Part shown: positions 51,301 through 62,348 of the stretch, piece after piece
How positions within the stretch are numbered: position 1 is the first letter of the stretch
How the letters are laid out: every line of letters begins with the position of its first letter
NCBI GenBank assembly: GCA_039090855.1
Contig: CM077034.1
Span: 9,812,984 to 9,876,983, forward strand
Length of the DNA: 64,000 bases
Source: Macrothele yani
Taxonomy: Eukaryota > Arthropoda > Arachnida > Araneae > Macrothelidae
Reading direction: 5' to 3'
Notes under the pieces: model-generated
The model's database searches: none
Seen by the model: only the letters and a program-made list of their open reading frames with translations
What the model was told of the DNA's origin: nothing
Program-made: the position numbers and the translations under genes

Positions 51301-54300
51301 TCACACAAGAAAACTGCCACAAAGGAAAACTGGCCAGATGCACAAGTGATAGAAATGAAAACAAAAACTATTAATGAATAATTTACCATATCTTGAAAGC
51401 AATTACTTTAAATATCAAAAATATTTACATCCATGCCTCACCGGGATTCGAACCCGGACCCCGTTCAGACGAATGATCAGAGGCCATCGCCTAGACCACT
51501 GCGCCACCGGGGCGGCAAACAATTAATTTAGACAGGTACAGAAGTCATTAATATAAATATTAAATAATAATGGAGGAAGTACCGAGCCTTGAGGGACTCT
51601 TGAAATAACTGATTGTAAGTTAGATCTGGTATGTTCAATTTCTGGTTGGAGGAAGACCGTCACACAAGAAAACTGCCACAAAGGAAAACTGGCCAGATGC
51701 ACAAGTGATAGAAATGAAAACAAAAACTATTAATGAATAATTTACCATATCTTGAAAGCAATTACTTTAAATATCAAAAATATTTACATCCATGCCTCAC
51801 CGGGATTCGAACCCGGACCCCGTTCAGACGAATGATCAGAGGCCATCGCCTAGACCACTGCGCCACCGGGGCGGCAAACAATTAATTTAGACAGGTACAG
51901 AAGTCATTAATATAAATATTAAATAATAATGGAGGAAGTACCGAGCCTTGAGGGACTCTTGAAATAACTGATTGTAAGTTAGATCTGGTATGTTCAATTT
52001 CTGGTTGGAGGAAGACCGTCACACAAGAAAACTGCCACAAAGGAAAACTGGCCAGATGCACAAGTGATAGAAATGAAAACAAAAACTATTAATGAATAAT
52101 TTACCATATCTTGAAAGCAATTACTTTAAATATCAAAAATATTTACATCCATGCCTCACCGGGATTCGAACCCGGACCCCGTTCAGACGAATGATCAGAG
52201 GCCATCGCCTAGACCACTGCGCCACCGGGGCGGCAAACAATTAATTTAGACAGGTACAGAAGTCATTAATATAAATATTAAATAATAATGGAGGAAGTAC
52301 CGAGCCTTGAGGGACTCTTGAAATAACTGATTGTAAGTTAGATCTGGTATGTTCAATTTCTGGTTGGAGGAAGACCGTCACACAAGAAAACTGCCACAAA
52401 GGAAAACTGGCCAGATGCACAAGTGATAGAAATGAAAACAAAAACTATTAATGAATAATTTACCATATCTTGAAAGCAATTACTTTAAATATCAAAAATA
52501 TTTACATCCATGCCTCACCGGGATTCGAACCCGGACCCCGTTCAGACGAAAAATCAGAGGCCATCGCCTAGACCACTGCGCCACCGGGGCGGCAAACAAT
52601 TAATTTAGACAGGTACAGAAGTCATTAATATAAATATTAAATAATAATGGAGGAAGTACCGAGCCTTGAGGGACTCTTGAAATAACTGATTGTAAGTTAG
52701 ATCTGGTATGTTCAATTTCTGGTTGGAGGAAGACCGTCACACAAGAAAACTGCCACAAAGGAAAACTGGCCAGATGCACAAGTGATAGAAATGAAAACAA
52801 AAACTATTAATGAATAATTTACCATATCTTGAAAGCAATTACTTTAAATATCAAAAATATTTACATCCATGCCTCACCGGGATTCGAACCCGGACCCCGT
52901 TCAGACGAATGATCAGAGGCCATCGCCTAGACCACTGCGCCACCGGGGCGGCAAACAATTAATTTAGACAGGTACAGAAGTCATTAATATAAATATTAAA
53001 TAATAATGGAGGAAGTACCGAGCCTTGAGGGACTCTTGAAATAACTGATTGTAAGTTAGATCTGGTATGTTCAATTTCTGGTTGGAGGAAGACCGTCACA
53101 CAAGAAAACTGCCACAAAGGAAAACTGGCCAGATGCACAAGTGATAGAAATGAAAACAAAAACTATTAATGAATAATTTACCATATCTTGAAAGCAATTA
53201 CTTTAAATATCAAAAATATTTACATCCATGCCTCACCGGGATTCGAACCCGGACCCCGTTCAGACGAATGATCAGAGGCCATCGCCTAGACCACTGCGCC
53301 ACCGGGGCGGCAAACAATTAATTTAGACAGGTACAGAAGTCATTAATATAAATATTAAATAATAATGGAGGAAGTACCGAGCCTTGAGGGACTCTTGAAA
53401 TAACTGATTGTAAGTTAGATCTGGTATGTTCAATTTCTGGTTGGAGGAAGACCGTCACACAAGAAAACTGCCACAAAGGAAAACTGGCCAGATGCACAAG
53501 TGATAGAAATGAAAACAAAAACTATTAATGAATAATTTACCATATCTTGAAAGCAATTACTTTAAATATCAAAAATATTTACATCCATGCCTCACCGGGA
53601 TTCGAACCCGGACCCCGTTCAGACGAATGATCAGAGGCCATCGCCTAGACCACTGCGCCACCGGGGCGGCAAACAATTAATTTAGACAGGTACAGAAGTC
53701 ATTAATATAAATATTAAATAATAATGGAGGAAGTACCGAGCCTTGAGGGACTCTTGAAATAACTGATTGTAAGTTAGATCTGGTATGTTCAATTTCTGGT
53801 TGGAGGAAGACCGTCACACAAGAAAACTGCCACAAAGGAAAACTGGCCAGATGCACAAGTGATAGAAATGAAAACAAAAACTATTAATGAATAATTTACC
53901 ATATCTTGAAAGCAATTACTTTAAATATCAAAAATATTTACATCCATGCCTCACCGGGATTCGAACCCGGACCCCGTTCAGACGAATGATCAGAGGCCAT
54001 CGCCTAGACCACTGCGCCACCGGGGCGGCAAACAATTAATTTAGACAGGTACAGAAGTCATTAATATAAATATTAAATAATAATGGAGGAAGTACCGAGC
54101 CTTGAGGGACTCTTGAAATAACTGATTGTAAGTTAGATCTGGTATGTTCAATTTCTGGTTGGAGGAAGACCGTCACACAAGAAAACTGCCACAAAGGAAA
54201 ACTGGCCAGATGCACAAGTGATAGAAATGAAAACAAAAACTATTAATGAATAATTTACCATATCTTGAAAGCAATTACTTTAAATATCAAAAATATTTAC

Positions 54301-57300
54301 ATCCATGCCTCACCGGGATTCGAACCCGGACCCCGTTCAGACGAATGATCAGAGGCCATCGCCTAGACCACTGCGCCACCGGGGCGGCAAACAATTAATT
54401 TAGACAGGTACAGAAGTCATTAATATAAATATTAAATAATAATGGAGGAAGTACCGAGCCTTGAGGGACTCTTGAAATAACTGATTGTAAGTTAGATCTG
54501 GTATGTTCAATTTCTGGTTGGAGGAAGACCGTCACACAAGAAAACTGCCACAAAGGAAAACTGGCCAGATGCACAAGTGATAGAAATGAAAACAAAAACT
54601 ATTAATGAATAATTTACCATATCTTGAAAGCAATTACTTTAAATATCAAAAATATTTACATCCATGCCTCACCGGGATTCGAACCCGGACCCCGTTCAGA
54701 CGAATGATCAGAGGCCATCGCCTAGACCACTGCGCCACCGGGGCGGCAAACAATTAATTTAGACAGGTACAGAAGTCATTAATATAAATATTAAATAATA
54801 ATGGAGGAAGTACCGAGCCTTGAGGGACTCTTGAAATAACTGATTGTAAGTTAGATCTGGTATGTTCAATTTCTGGTTGGAGGAAGACCGTCACACAAGA
54901 AAACTGCCACAAAGGAAAACTGGCCAGATGCACAAGTGATAGAAATGAAAACAAAAACTATTAATGAATAATTTACCATATCTTGAAAGCAATTACTTTA
55001 AATATCAAAAATATTTACATCCATGCCTCACCGGGATTCGAACCCGGACCCCGTTCAGACGAATGATCAGAGGCCATCGCCTAGACCACTGCGCCACCGG
55101 GGCGGCAAACAATTAATTTAGACAGGTACAGAAGTCATTAATATAAATATTAAATAATAATGGAGGAAGTACCGAGCCTTGAGGGACTCTTGAAATAACT
55201 GATTGTAAGTTAGATCTGGTATGTTCAATTTCTGGTTGGAGGAAGACCGTCACACAAGAAAACTGCCACAAAGGAAAACTGGCCAGATGCACAAGTGATA
55301 GAAATGAAAACAAAAACTATTAATGAATAATTTACCATATCTTGAAAGCAATTACTTTAAATATCAAAAATATTTACATCCATGCCTCACCGGGATTCGA
55401 ACCCGGACCCCGTTCAGACGAATGATCAGAGGCCATCGCCTAGACCACTGCGCCACCGGGGCGGCAAACAATTAATTTAGACAGGTACAGAAGTCATTAA
55501 TATAAATATTAAATAATAATGGAGGAAGTACCGAGCCTTGAGGGACTCTTGAAATAACTGATTGTAAGTTAGATCTGGTATGTTCAATTTCTGGTTGGAG
55601 GAAGACCGTCACACAAGAAAACTGCCACAAAGGAAAACTGGCCAGATGCACAAGTGATAGAAATGAAAACAAAAACTATTAATGAATAATTTACCATATC
55701 CTGAAAGCAATTACTTTAAATATCAAAAATATTTACATCCATGCCTCACCGGGATTCGAACCCGGACCCCGTTCAGACGAATGATCAGAGGCCATCGCCT
55801 AGACCACTGCGCCACCGGGGCGGCAAACAATTAATTTAGACAGGTACAGAAGTCATTAATATAAATATTAAATAATAATGGAGGAAGTACCGAGCCTTGA
55901 GGGACTCTTGAAATAACTGATTGTAAGTTAGATCTGGTATGTTCAATTTCTGGTTGGAGGAAGACCGTCACACAAGAAAACTGCCACAAAGAAAAACTGG
56001 CCAGATGCACAAGTGATAGAAATGAAAACAAAAACTATTAATGAATAATTTACCATATCTTGAAAGCAATTACTTTAAATATCAAAAATATTTACATCCA
56101 TGCCTCACCGGGATTCGAACCCGGACCCCGTTCAGACGAATGATCAGAGGCCATCGCCTAGACCACTGCGCCACCGGGGCGGCAAACAATTAATTTAGAC
56201 AGGTACAGAAGTCATTAATATAAATATTAAATAATAATGGAGGAAGTACCGAGCCTTGAGGGACTCTTGAAATAACTGATTGTAAGTTAGATCTGGTATG
56301 TTCAATTTCTGGTTGGAGGAAGACCGTCACACAAGAAAACTGCCACAAAGGAAAACTGGCCAGATGCACAAGTGATAGAAATGAAAACAAAAACTATTAA
56401 TGAATAATTTACCATATCTTGAAAGCAATTACTTTAAATATCAAAAATATTTATATCCATGCCTCACCGGGATTCGAACCCGGACCCCGTTCAGACGAAT
56501 GATCAGAGGCCATCGCCTAGAACACTGCGCCACCGGGGCGGCAAACAATTAATTTAGACAGGTACAGAAGTCATTAATATAAATATTAAATAATAATGGA
56601 GGAAGTACCGAGCCTTGAGGGACTCTTGAAATAACTGATTGTAAGTTAGATCTGGTATGTTCAATTTCTGGTTGGAGGAAGACCGTCACACAAGAAAACT
56701 GCCACAAAGGAAAACTGGCCAGATGCACAAGTGATAGAAATGAAAACAAAAACTATTAATGAATAATTTACCATATCTTGAAAGCAATTACTTTAAATAT
56801 CAAAAATATTTACATCCATGCCTCACCGGGATTCGAACCCGGACCCCGTTCAGACGAATGATCAGAGGCCATCGCCTAGACCACTGCGCCACCGGGGCGG
56901 CAAACAATTAATTTAGACAGGTACAGAAGTCATTAATATAAATATTAAATAATAATGGAGGAAGTACCGAGCCTTGAGGGACTCTTGAAATAACTGATTG
57001 TAAGTTAGATCTGGTATGTTCAATTTCTGGTTGGAGGAAGACCGTCACACAAGAAAACTGCCACAAAGGAAAACTGGCCAGATGCACAAGTGATAGAAAT
57101 GAAAACAAAAACTATTAATGAATAATTTACCATATCTTGAAAGCAATTACTTTAAATATCAAAAATATTTACATCCATGCCTCACCGGGATTCGAACCCG
57201 GACCCCGTTCAGACGAATGATCAGAGGCCATCGCCTAGACCACTGCGCCACCGGGGCGGCAAACAATTAATTTAGACAGGTACAGAAGTCATTAATATAA

Positions 57301-58456
57301 ATATTAAATAATAATGGAGGAAGTACCGAGCCTTGAGGGACTCTTGAAATAACTGATTGTAAGTTAGATCTGGTATGTTCAATTTCTGGTTGGAGGAAGA
57401 CCGTCACACAAGAAAACTGCCACAAAGGAAAACTGGCCAGATGCACAAGTGATAGAAATGAAAACAAAAACTATTAATGAATAATTTACCATATCTTGAA
57501 AGCAATTACTTTAAATATCAAAAATATTTACATCCATGCCTCACCGGGATTCGAACCCGGACCCCGTTCAGACGAATGATCAGAGGCCATCGCCTAGAAC
57601 ACTGCGCCACCGGGGCGGCAAACAATTAATTTAGACAGGTACAGAAGTCATTAATATAAATATTAAATAATAATGGAGGAAGTACCGAGCCTTGAGGGAC
57701 TCTTGAAATAACTGATTGTAAGTTAGATCTGGTATGTTCAATTTCTGGTTGGAGGAAGACCGTCACACAAGAAAACTGCCACAAAGGAAAACTGGCCAGA
57801 TGCACAAGTGATAGAAATGAAAACAAAAACTATTAATGAATAATTTACCATATCTTGAAAGCAATTACTTTAAATATCAAAAATATTTACATCCATGCCT
57901 CACCGGGATTCGAACCCGGACCCCGTTCAGACGAATGATCAGAGGCCATCGCCTAGAACACTGCGCCACCGGGGCGGCAAACAATTAATTTAGACAGGTA
58001 CAGAAGTCATTAATATAAATATTAAATAATAATGGAGGAAGTACCGAGCCTTGAGGGACTCTTGAAATAACTGATTGTAAGTTAGATCTGGTATGTTCAA
58101 TTTCTGGTTGGAGGAAGACCGTCACACAAGAAAACTGCCACAAAGGAAAACTGGCCAGATGCACAAGTGATAGAAATGAAAACAAAAACTATTAATGAAT
58201 AATTTACCATATCTTGAAAGCAATTACTTTAAATATCAACAATATTTACATCCATGCCTCACCGGGATTCGAACCCGGACCCCGTTCAGACGAATGATCA
58301 GAGGCCATCGCCTAGACCACTGCGCCACCGGGGCGGCAAACAATTAATTTAGACAGGTACAGAAGTCATTAATATAAATATTAAATAATAATGGAGGAAG
58401 TACCGAGCCTTGAGGGACTCTTGAAATAACTGATTGTAAGTTAGATCTGGTATGTT
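24248..58456 (-). repeat. Sat-E: 359-bp satellite, about 95 copies
   Basis: A strikingly uniform array; most units are identical. For the unit at 24606-24964 the + strand order is: RT fragment 24606-24720 (codes RVPQGS...DFCTCL on the minus strand), foldback-element end 24721-24771 (GGTTGGAGGAAGACCG...), AT-rich filler 24772-24869, tRNA-like sequence 24870-24949, short spacer. The left end runs into the original RT gene and the right end runs into the original foldback element at 58457-58465, so both parents survive at the edges. Rare variants: one-base deletions at about 30413 and 42838, GCACGG instead of GTACCG in the first unit and at about 48347 and 50860, CTAGAAC near 56518, 57596 and 57955, and a T-arm C-to-T change in four units. 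A 66-codon minus-strand frame recurs in every unit, but this follows from uniformity. Confidence 0.98.
24511..24590 (-). ncRNA. tRNA-like Pol III unit (first of about 95)
   Basis: Minus strand: A box TGGCGCAGTGG and B box GGTTCGAATCC both match consensus, about 40 nt apart. The T arm CCGGG-TTCGAAT-CCCGG pairs perfectly. A T5 stop lies 12 nt past the 3' end (24494-24498). Acceptor strands GCCCCGG and TGAGGC pair only in part, and no normal 7-nt anticodon loop on a 5-bp stem can be drawn. I therefore read it as a tRNA-derived Pol III unit (SINE head), not a decoding tRNA. It recurs every 359 bp to about 58330. One copy (about 42838) has a T-arm deletion, and the last unit loses the T5 run (CAACAATATT). 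Confidence 0.75.
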
Positions 58457-58486
58457 CAATTTCTGGTTGGAGGAAGACCGCCACAC

Positions 58487-60672
58487 AGGAAGACTGCCAC
58501 ACAGGAAAACTGCCACACGATTTTCATTAACGGGCAGTGCACAAATTGCTATTCTTCCGAAGAACACTTTGAATGTGTGGCAGTTTTCTAGTGTGGCAGT
58601 TTTCGAAGGTGCCTAACGATGGGAAGGAGCACTTTCGTTTGTCGGAATTTTCATGTCGGTTCATACTTAGGGCAACTGGCCACAGAAGTTCGAGGGGGGG
58701 AGGGGTATAAAGATTGCCGTTTCTTGGCCTATATTGAGAATTGAATTGGGAACTCCAAACAAATTTCGAGATAACGTTCTATGTAAGCCAAGAGAAAATT
58801 GTTTTGTTCAGGAAAGAGCAATGAGGTGGGAATTTTTTAATAACGCTGCACTTTTACTTAGGCACTAAATATTTACATAACATGTCAAATTTGTAATATT
58901 TTTCTTTTACTTAATTAATTCATAGGCCCTACACCTCGGCCTTTTTAACAGCTTTTAATCCGCCGACTTTATATTCATAACGCTTACGTATCAAATCAAG
59001 TCAATAGCATTGCACTTTTACTTAGGCAGTAAATAATCATAATAGGCCACAGGCATAGGGCCTTTTACCAGGTTTTATTCTACCAGTGTCATATTCCCAA
59101 ACGTTTACACATCAAATCAAGTTAATAATATTGCGCTTTTATTTAGGCACGAAATATTTATTCCCAGGCACCATGCCTAGGTTTAGGCCCTTTTACCAGT
59201 TTTTATTCTACCAATGCCATATTCACAACTTTTAACAGAAAACCAAGTTAATAATATTGGGCATTTACTTAGGCAGGAAATATTAAATCATAGGTTTTTA
59301 CTTTATCACTGCCATATTCACAACATTTACACAACAAATAAATGTAATAATATTGTGCTTTTACTTAGGCAGGAAATATTAATTCATAGGCCCTAGGCCT
59401 AGGCCCTTTACCAGTTTTTATTTTACCAATGCCATATTCACAACGTTTACACATCAAATTAAGTTAATAATATAACGCTTTTATTTAGGCACGAAATATT
59501 TATTCACAGGCCCTAGGCCTAGGCCCTTTTACCAGTTTTTATTTTACCAATGCCATATTAACAACGTTTGCACAGCGAATCATGTTAATAATATTTTGCG
59601 TTTACTGAGGCACGAAATATAAATTCATACGCCGTAGGCCTGTTTTGACTATATCGATACCATATTCACTACGTTTACACAACAAATCAATTTAATAATA
59701 TTACGCTTTTACTTGGGCACGAAATATTAATTCATAGGCCCAGACCTATTGCCTATGAACGAATATTTCGTGCCTAAGTAAAAGAGCAACATTATTACAT
59801 TTTGTGTGTGTGTGTAAACAGTGTGAATACGTCATTGATAGAGTAAAAACTATTAAAAAGGCCTAGGCCTAGGGCATATGAATTAATATTTCGCGCCTGA
59901 GAAAACGCCCGATATTATTAACATGATTTTCTGTGTAAACGTTGTTAATATGGCATTGGTAGAATAAAAACTGGTAAAAGGGTCTAAGACTAGGCCTAGG
60001 GCCTGTGAATAAATATTTCGTGCTTAAATAAAAGCGCAATATTATTAACTTGATTTGATGTGTAAACGTTGTGAATATGATACTGGTAGAATAAAACCTG
60101 GTAAAAAGGCCTATGCCTGTGGCCTATGGCTATTTAGTGCCTAAGTAAAAGTGCAATGCTATTGACTTCATTTGATACGTAAGTGTTATGAATATAAAGT
60201 AGGAGGATTAAAAGCTGTTAAAAAGGCCGAGGTGTAGGGCCTATGAATTAATTAAGTAAAAGAAAAAATATTACAAATTTGACATGTTATGTAAATATTT
60301 AGTGCCTAAATAAAAGTGCAGCGTTATTAAAAAAATCCCACCTTATTGTTCTTTCCTGAACGCTTGGCGCTTAAATAGAACGTTTTCTTGAAATTTGTTT
60401 GGAGTTCCCAATTCAATTCTCAATATAAGCCAAGAAACGGCAATCTTTATACCCCCCCGCCCCTCGAACTTCTGTGGCCAGATGCCGTAAGTATGAACCG
60501 ACATGAAAATTCCGACAAACAAAAGAGCTCCTTCCCATCGTTAGGCACCTTGGGAAACTGCCACACATAATTCGGAAACTTAGAAAACTGCGAGACATTC
60601 AAAGTGTTCCTCGGAGGAATAGCAATTTGTGCCCGGCCCCTTAATGAAAATCGTGTGGCAGTTTTCTTGTGT
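58487..60672. repeat. Large inverted repeat (foldback core)
   Basis: Two arms meet at about 59742. For instance AAGGTGCCTAACGATGGGAA at about 58606 reappears reversed as TTCCCATCGTTAGGCACC near 60535. The TATAAAGATTGCCGTTTCTTGG stretch near 58710 reappears reversed near 60430. Inside the arms an AT-rich sub-repeat of about 95-165 bp, marked by TTAGGCACGAAATATT, occurs about eight times on the left and, inverted, about five times on the right, so the arms differ in length. CCTAGGCCTAGG-type palindromes recur within it. Confidence 0.9.
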
Positions 60673-61611
60673 GGCAGTTTTCCTGTGTGGCAGTTTCCTG
60701 TGTGGTAATCTTCCAGTGTGGCAGTTTTCTTCTGTAGCAATCTTCCTGTGTGGCCGTTTTCTTGTGTGTCAATCTTCCGGTGTGGCAGTTTTCTTGTGTG
60801 TCAATCTTCCGGTGTGGCAGTTTTCTTGTGTGTCAATCTTCCGGTGTGGCAGTTTTCTTGTGTGTCAATCTTCCGGTGTGGCAGTTTTCTTGTGTGTCAA
60901 TCTTCCGGTGTGGCAGTTTTCTTGTGTGGCAGTTTTCCTGTGTGGCAGTTTCCTGTGTGGTAATCTTCCAGTGTGGCAGTTTTCTTCTGTGGTAATCTTC
61001 CAGTGTGGCAGTTTTCTTCTGTAGCAATCTTCCGGTGTGGCAGTTTTCTTGTGTGGCAGTTTTCTTGTGTGGCAGTTTTCTTGTGTGGCCGTTTTCTTGT
61101 GTGTCAATCTTCCGGTGTGGCAGTTTTCTTGTGTGTCAATCTTCCGGTGTGGCAGTTTTCTTGTGTGGCAGTTTTCCTGTGTGGCAGTTTCCTGTGTAGT
61201 AATCTTCCAGTGTGGCAGTTTTCTTCTGTGGTAATCTTCCAGTGTGGCAGTTTTCTTCTGCAGCAATCTTCCGGTGTGGCAGTTTTCTTGTGTGGCAATC
61301 TTCCGGTGTGGCAGTTTTCTTGTGTGGCAGTTTTCCTCTGTGGCCGTTTTCTTGTGTGTCAATCTTCCGGTGTGGAAGTTTTCTTGTGTGGCAGTTTTCC
61401 TGTGTGGCAGTTTTCCAGTGTGGCAGTTTTCTTGTGTGGCAATCTTCTGGTGTGGCAGTTTTCTTGTGTGGCAATCTTCCGGTGTGGCAGTTTTCTTGAG
61501 TGGCAATTTTCCGGTGTGGCAGTTTTCTTGTGTGGCAATCTTCCGGTGTGGCAGTTTTCTTGTGTGGCAGTTTTCCTGTGTGGCAGTTTTCCTGTGTGGC
61601 AGTTTACAGTG
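60655..61611. repeat. 16-bp tandem repeat in the right foldback arm
   Basis: About 60 copies of GTGTGGCAGTTTTCTT and variants. Many are arranged as 32-bp pairs with GTGTGTCAATCTTCCG or GTGTGGTAATCTTCCA. The left arm has only a few copies of the same motif on the opposite strand (58487-58520 and 58577-58605), so the two ends are very unequal. Long artificial open frames on both strands come from the short period. Confidence 0.95.
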
Positions 61612-61615
61612 AACC

Positions 61616-61710
61616 CAATTTCTGTATATTGCTGGCGACCAGTGAGATAGTTTATAAATAGATTATGTAATGTTTCCCGAATACCAATTGCGTACAATTT
61701 TTAGTTTAAA
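61616..61710 (-). mobile_element. Non-LTR retrotransposon, RT fragment 5' of the foldback
   Basis: Minus-strand reading KLYAIGIRETLHNLFINYL, then TGRQQYTEI. In Jockey/CR1-like RTs this is the GIRG...WFxSYLxxRxQ segment just before the SNLQS-VPQGS motif. The next residues of the gene, EIEHTRSNLQS, occur at the other side of the foldback element (about 58460 and in every Sat-E unit). The LINE is cut off here by the mariner that begins at about 61711. Confidence 0.85.
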
Positions 61711-61724
61711 GATGGCCGTTAAAG

Positions 61725-62346
61725 TTGTGAAATCAGTGGCGGTCCTGCTGCACCTGTTACTGCGTTGACGGAGGCTATTGTGAATAGTGGTGGCGTTATT
61801 ATGCGAACTGATCCACGCACCACAGTTAAGAGAATTAGCCGCATACCTTCAGATTTCGACTGGAAGTGCGCATACCTTACTTCATGACCTTTTGCATCTG
61901 TCCCAAGTATGTGCACGCTGGATTCCACACCTAAGCAACGGGCCAACAGAGTTGCAGATTTTGAGACTTGGAAACAATGTGTGCACGATGAAGGGGGCGA
62001 GTGCTCGAAAACGATTATCACAGCAGATGAAACGTGGATCTACTGTTACGACCCTGAAACAAAGCAGCAGAGTTCAGAGTGTGTGCCAGGGAATGCAGCA
62101 CCCATGAAGAAACCCCGTTGTGAGATATCGGCTACGAAGGTAATGGTAATCACGTTCTTTGATTATAAGGGTATGGTGTACACTCGTACTGTTCCACAGC
62201 ATACAACTTTCACATAACAGTACTACCAACAAGTGCTACCACAAATGATGAGAGACCATATTCCCAAGAAGCGTCCTGAACTGGTAGGAAAATGGAAACT
62301 TCATCAAGATAACGTGCGGCCACATGTGTGCAACATTGTCCAATAT
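61725..62346 (+). pseudogene. Mariner transposase, N-terminal and central part
   Basis: Fragments GPAAPVTALTEAIVNSGG and QLRELAAYLQISTGSAHTLL (second helix-turn-helix, in another frame), then LSQVCARWIPH. A frame change follows, then ANRVADFETWKQCVHDEG, KTIITADETWIYCYDPETK (first catalytic Asp in ADETW) and KVMVITFFDYKGMVYTR. A stop comes after TTFT, then QQVLPQMMRDHIPKK and WKLHQDNVRPHVCNIVQ (second Asp in HQDNVRPH). The gene is disrupted by two frameshifts, one stop and the Tc1 insertion. Confidence 0.88.
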
Positions 62347-62348
62347 TA

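Larger units (their letters stand above)
58465..61615. mobile_element. Foldback-type element inserted in the LINE
   Basis: 3.15 kb with long, imperfect inverted arms. Termini are GGTTGGAGGAAGACCG... on the left and, read inward from the right, GGTTCACTGTAAACTG..., both followed by GCCACAC. It is flanked by CAATTTCT(G) at 58457 and 61616, an 8-9 bp target duplication. The LINE frame YTEI (61.6 kb) and EIEHTRSN (58.46 kb) meets across it, which independently confirms an insertion. Drosophila FB elements have the same plan (long inverted repeats built of short tandem repeats, 9-bp duplication). No transposase is coded, so movement would depend on another element. Confidence 0.85.

Noticed and set aside
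24600..58185. A 66-residue minus-strand open frame repeated every 359 bp (MFSFLSLVHLASF...)
   Set aside because: It starts in filler, crosses the foldback end and ends in a truncated RT fragment. Its conservation is explained by the near identity of all units, not by selection on protein.
24511..58330. A cluster of about 95 functional tRNA genes
   Set aside because: Acceptor strands pair poorly and no standard anticodon arm can be drawn, although the Pol III boxes and T arm are perfect.
24248..58456. Relation to the Drosophila 359-bp (1.688) satellite
   Set aside because: Only the length matches. The unit here is built from RT, foldback and tRNA-like parts.
24248..58456. CRISPR array
   Set aside because: There are no unique spacers; the whole 359-bp unit repeats. 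The other arrays are also simple tandem repeats.
59214..59396. Short plus-strand open frame in the foldback core
   Set aside because: Lies in AT-rich sub-repeats, has no domain, and its mirror copy in the other arm is not open.
60629..61650. Cys-rich or Lys/Thr-rich repeat proteins (VWQFSCVAVFLCG, ENCHTGKLPHKKTAT)
   Set aside because: Products of the 16-bp repeat on both strands, with no start context or independent support.
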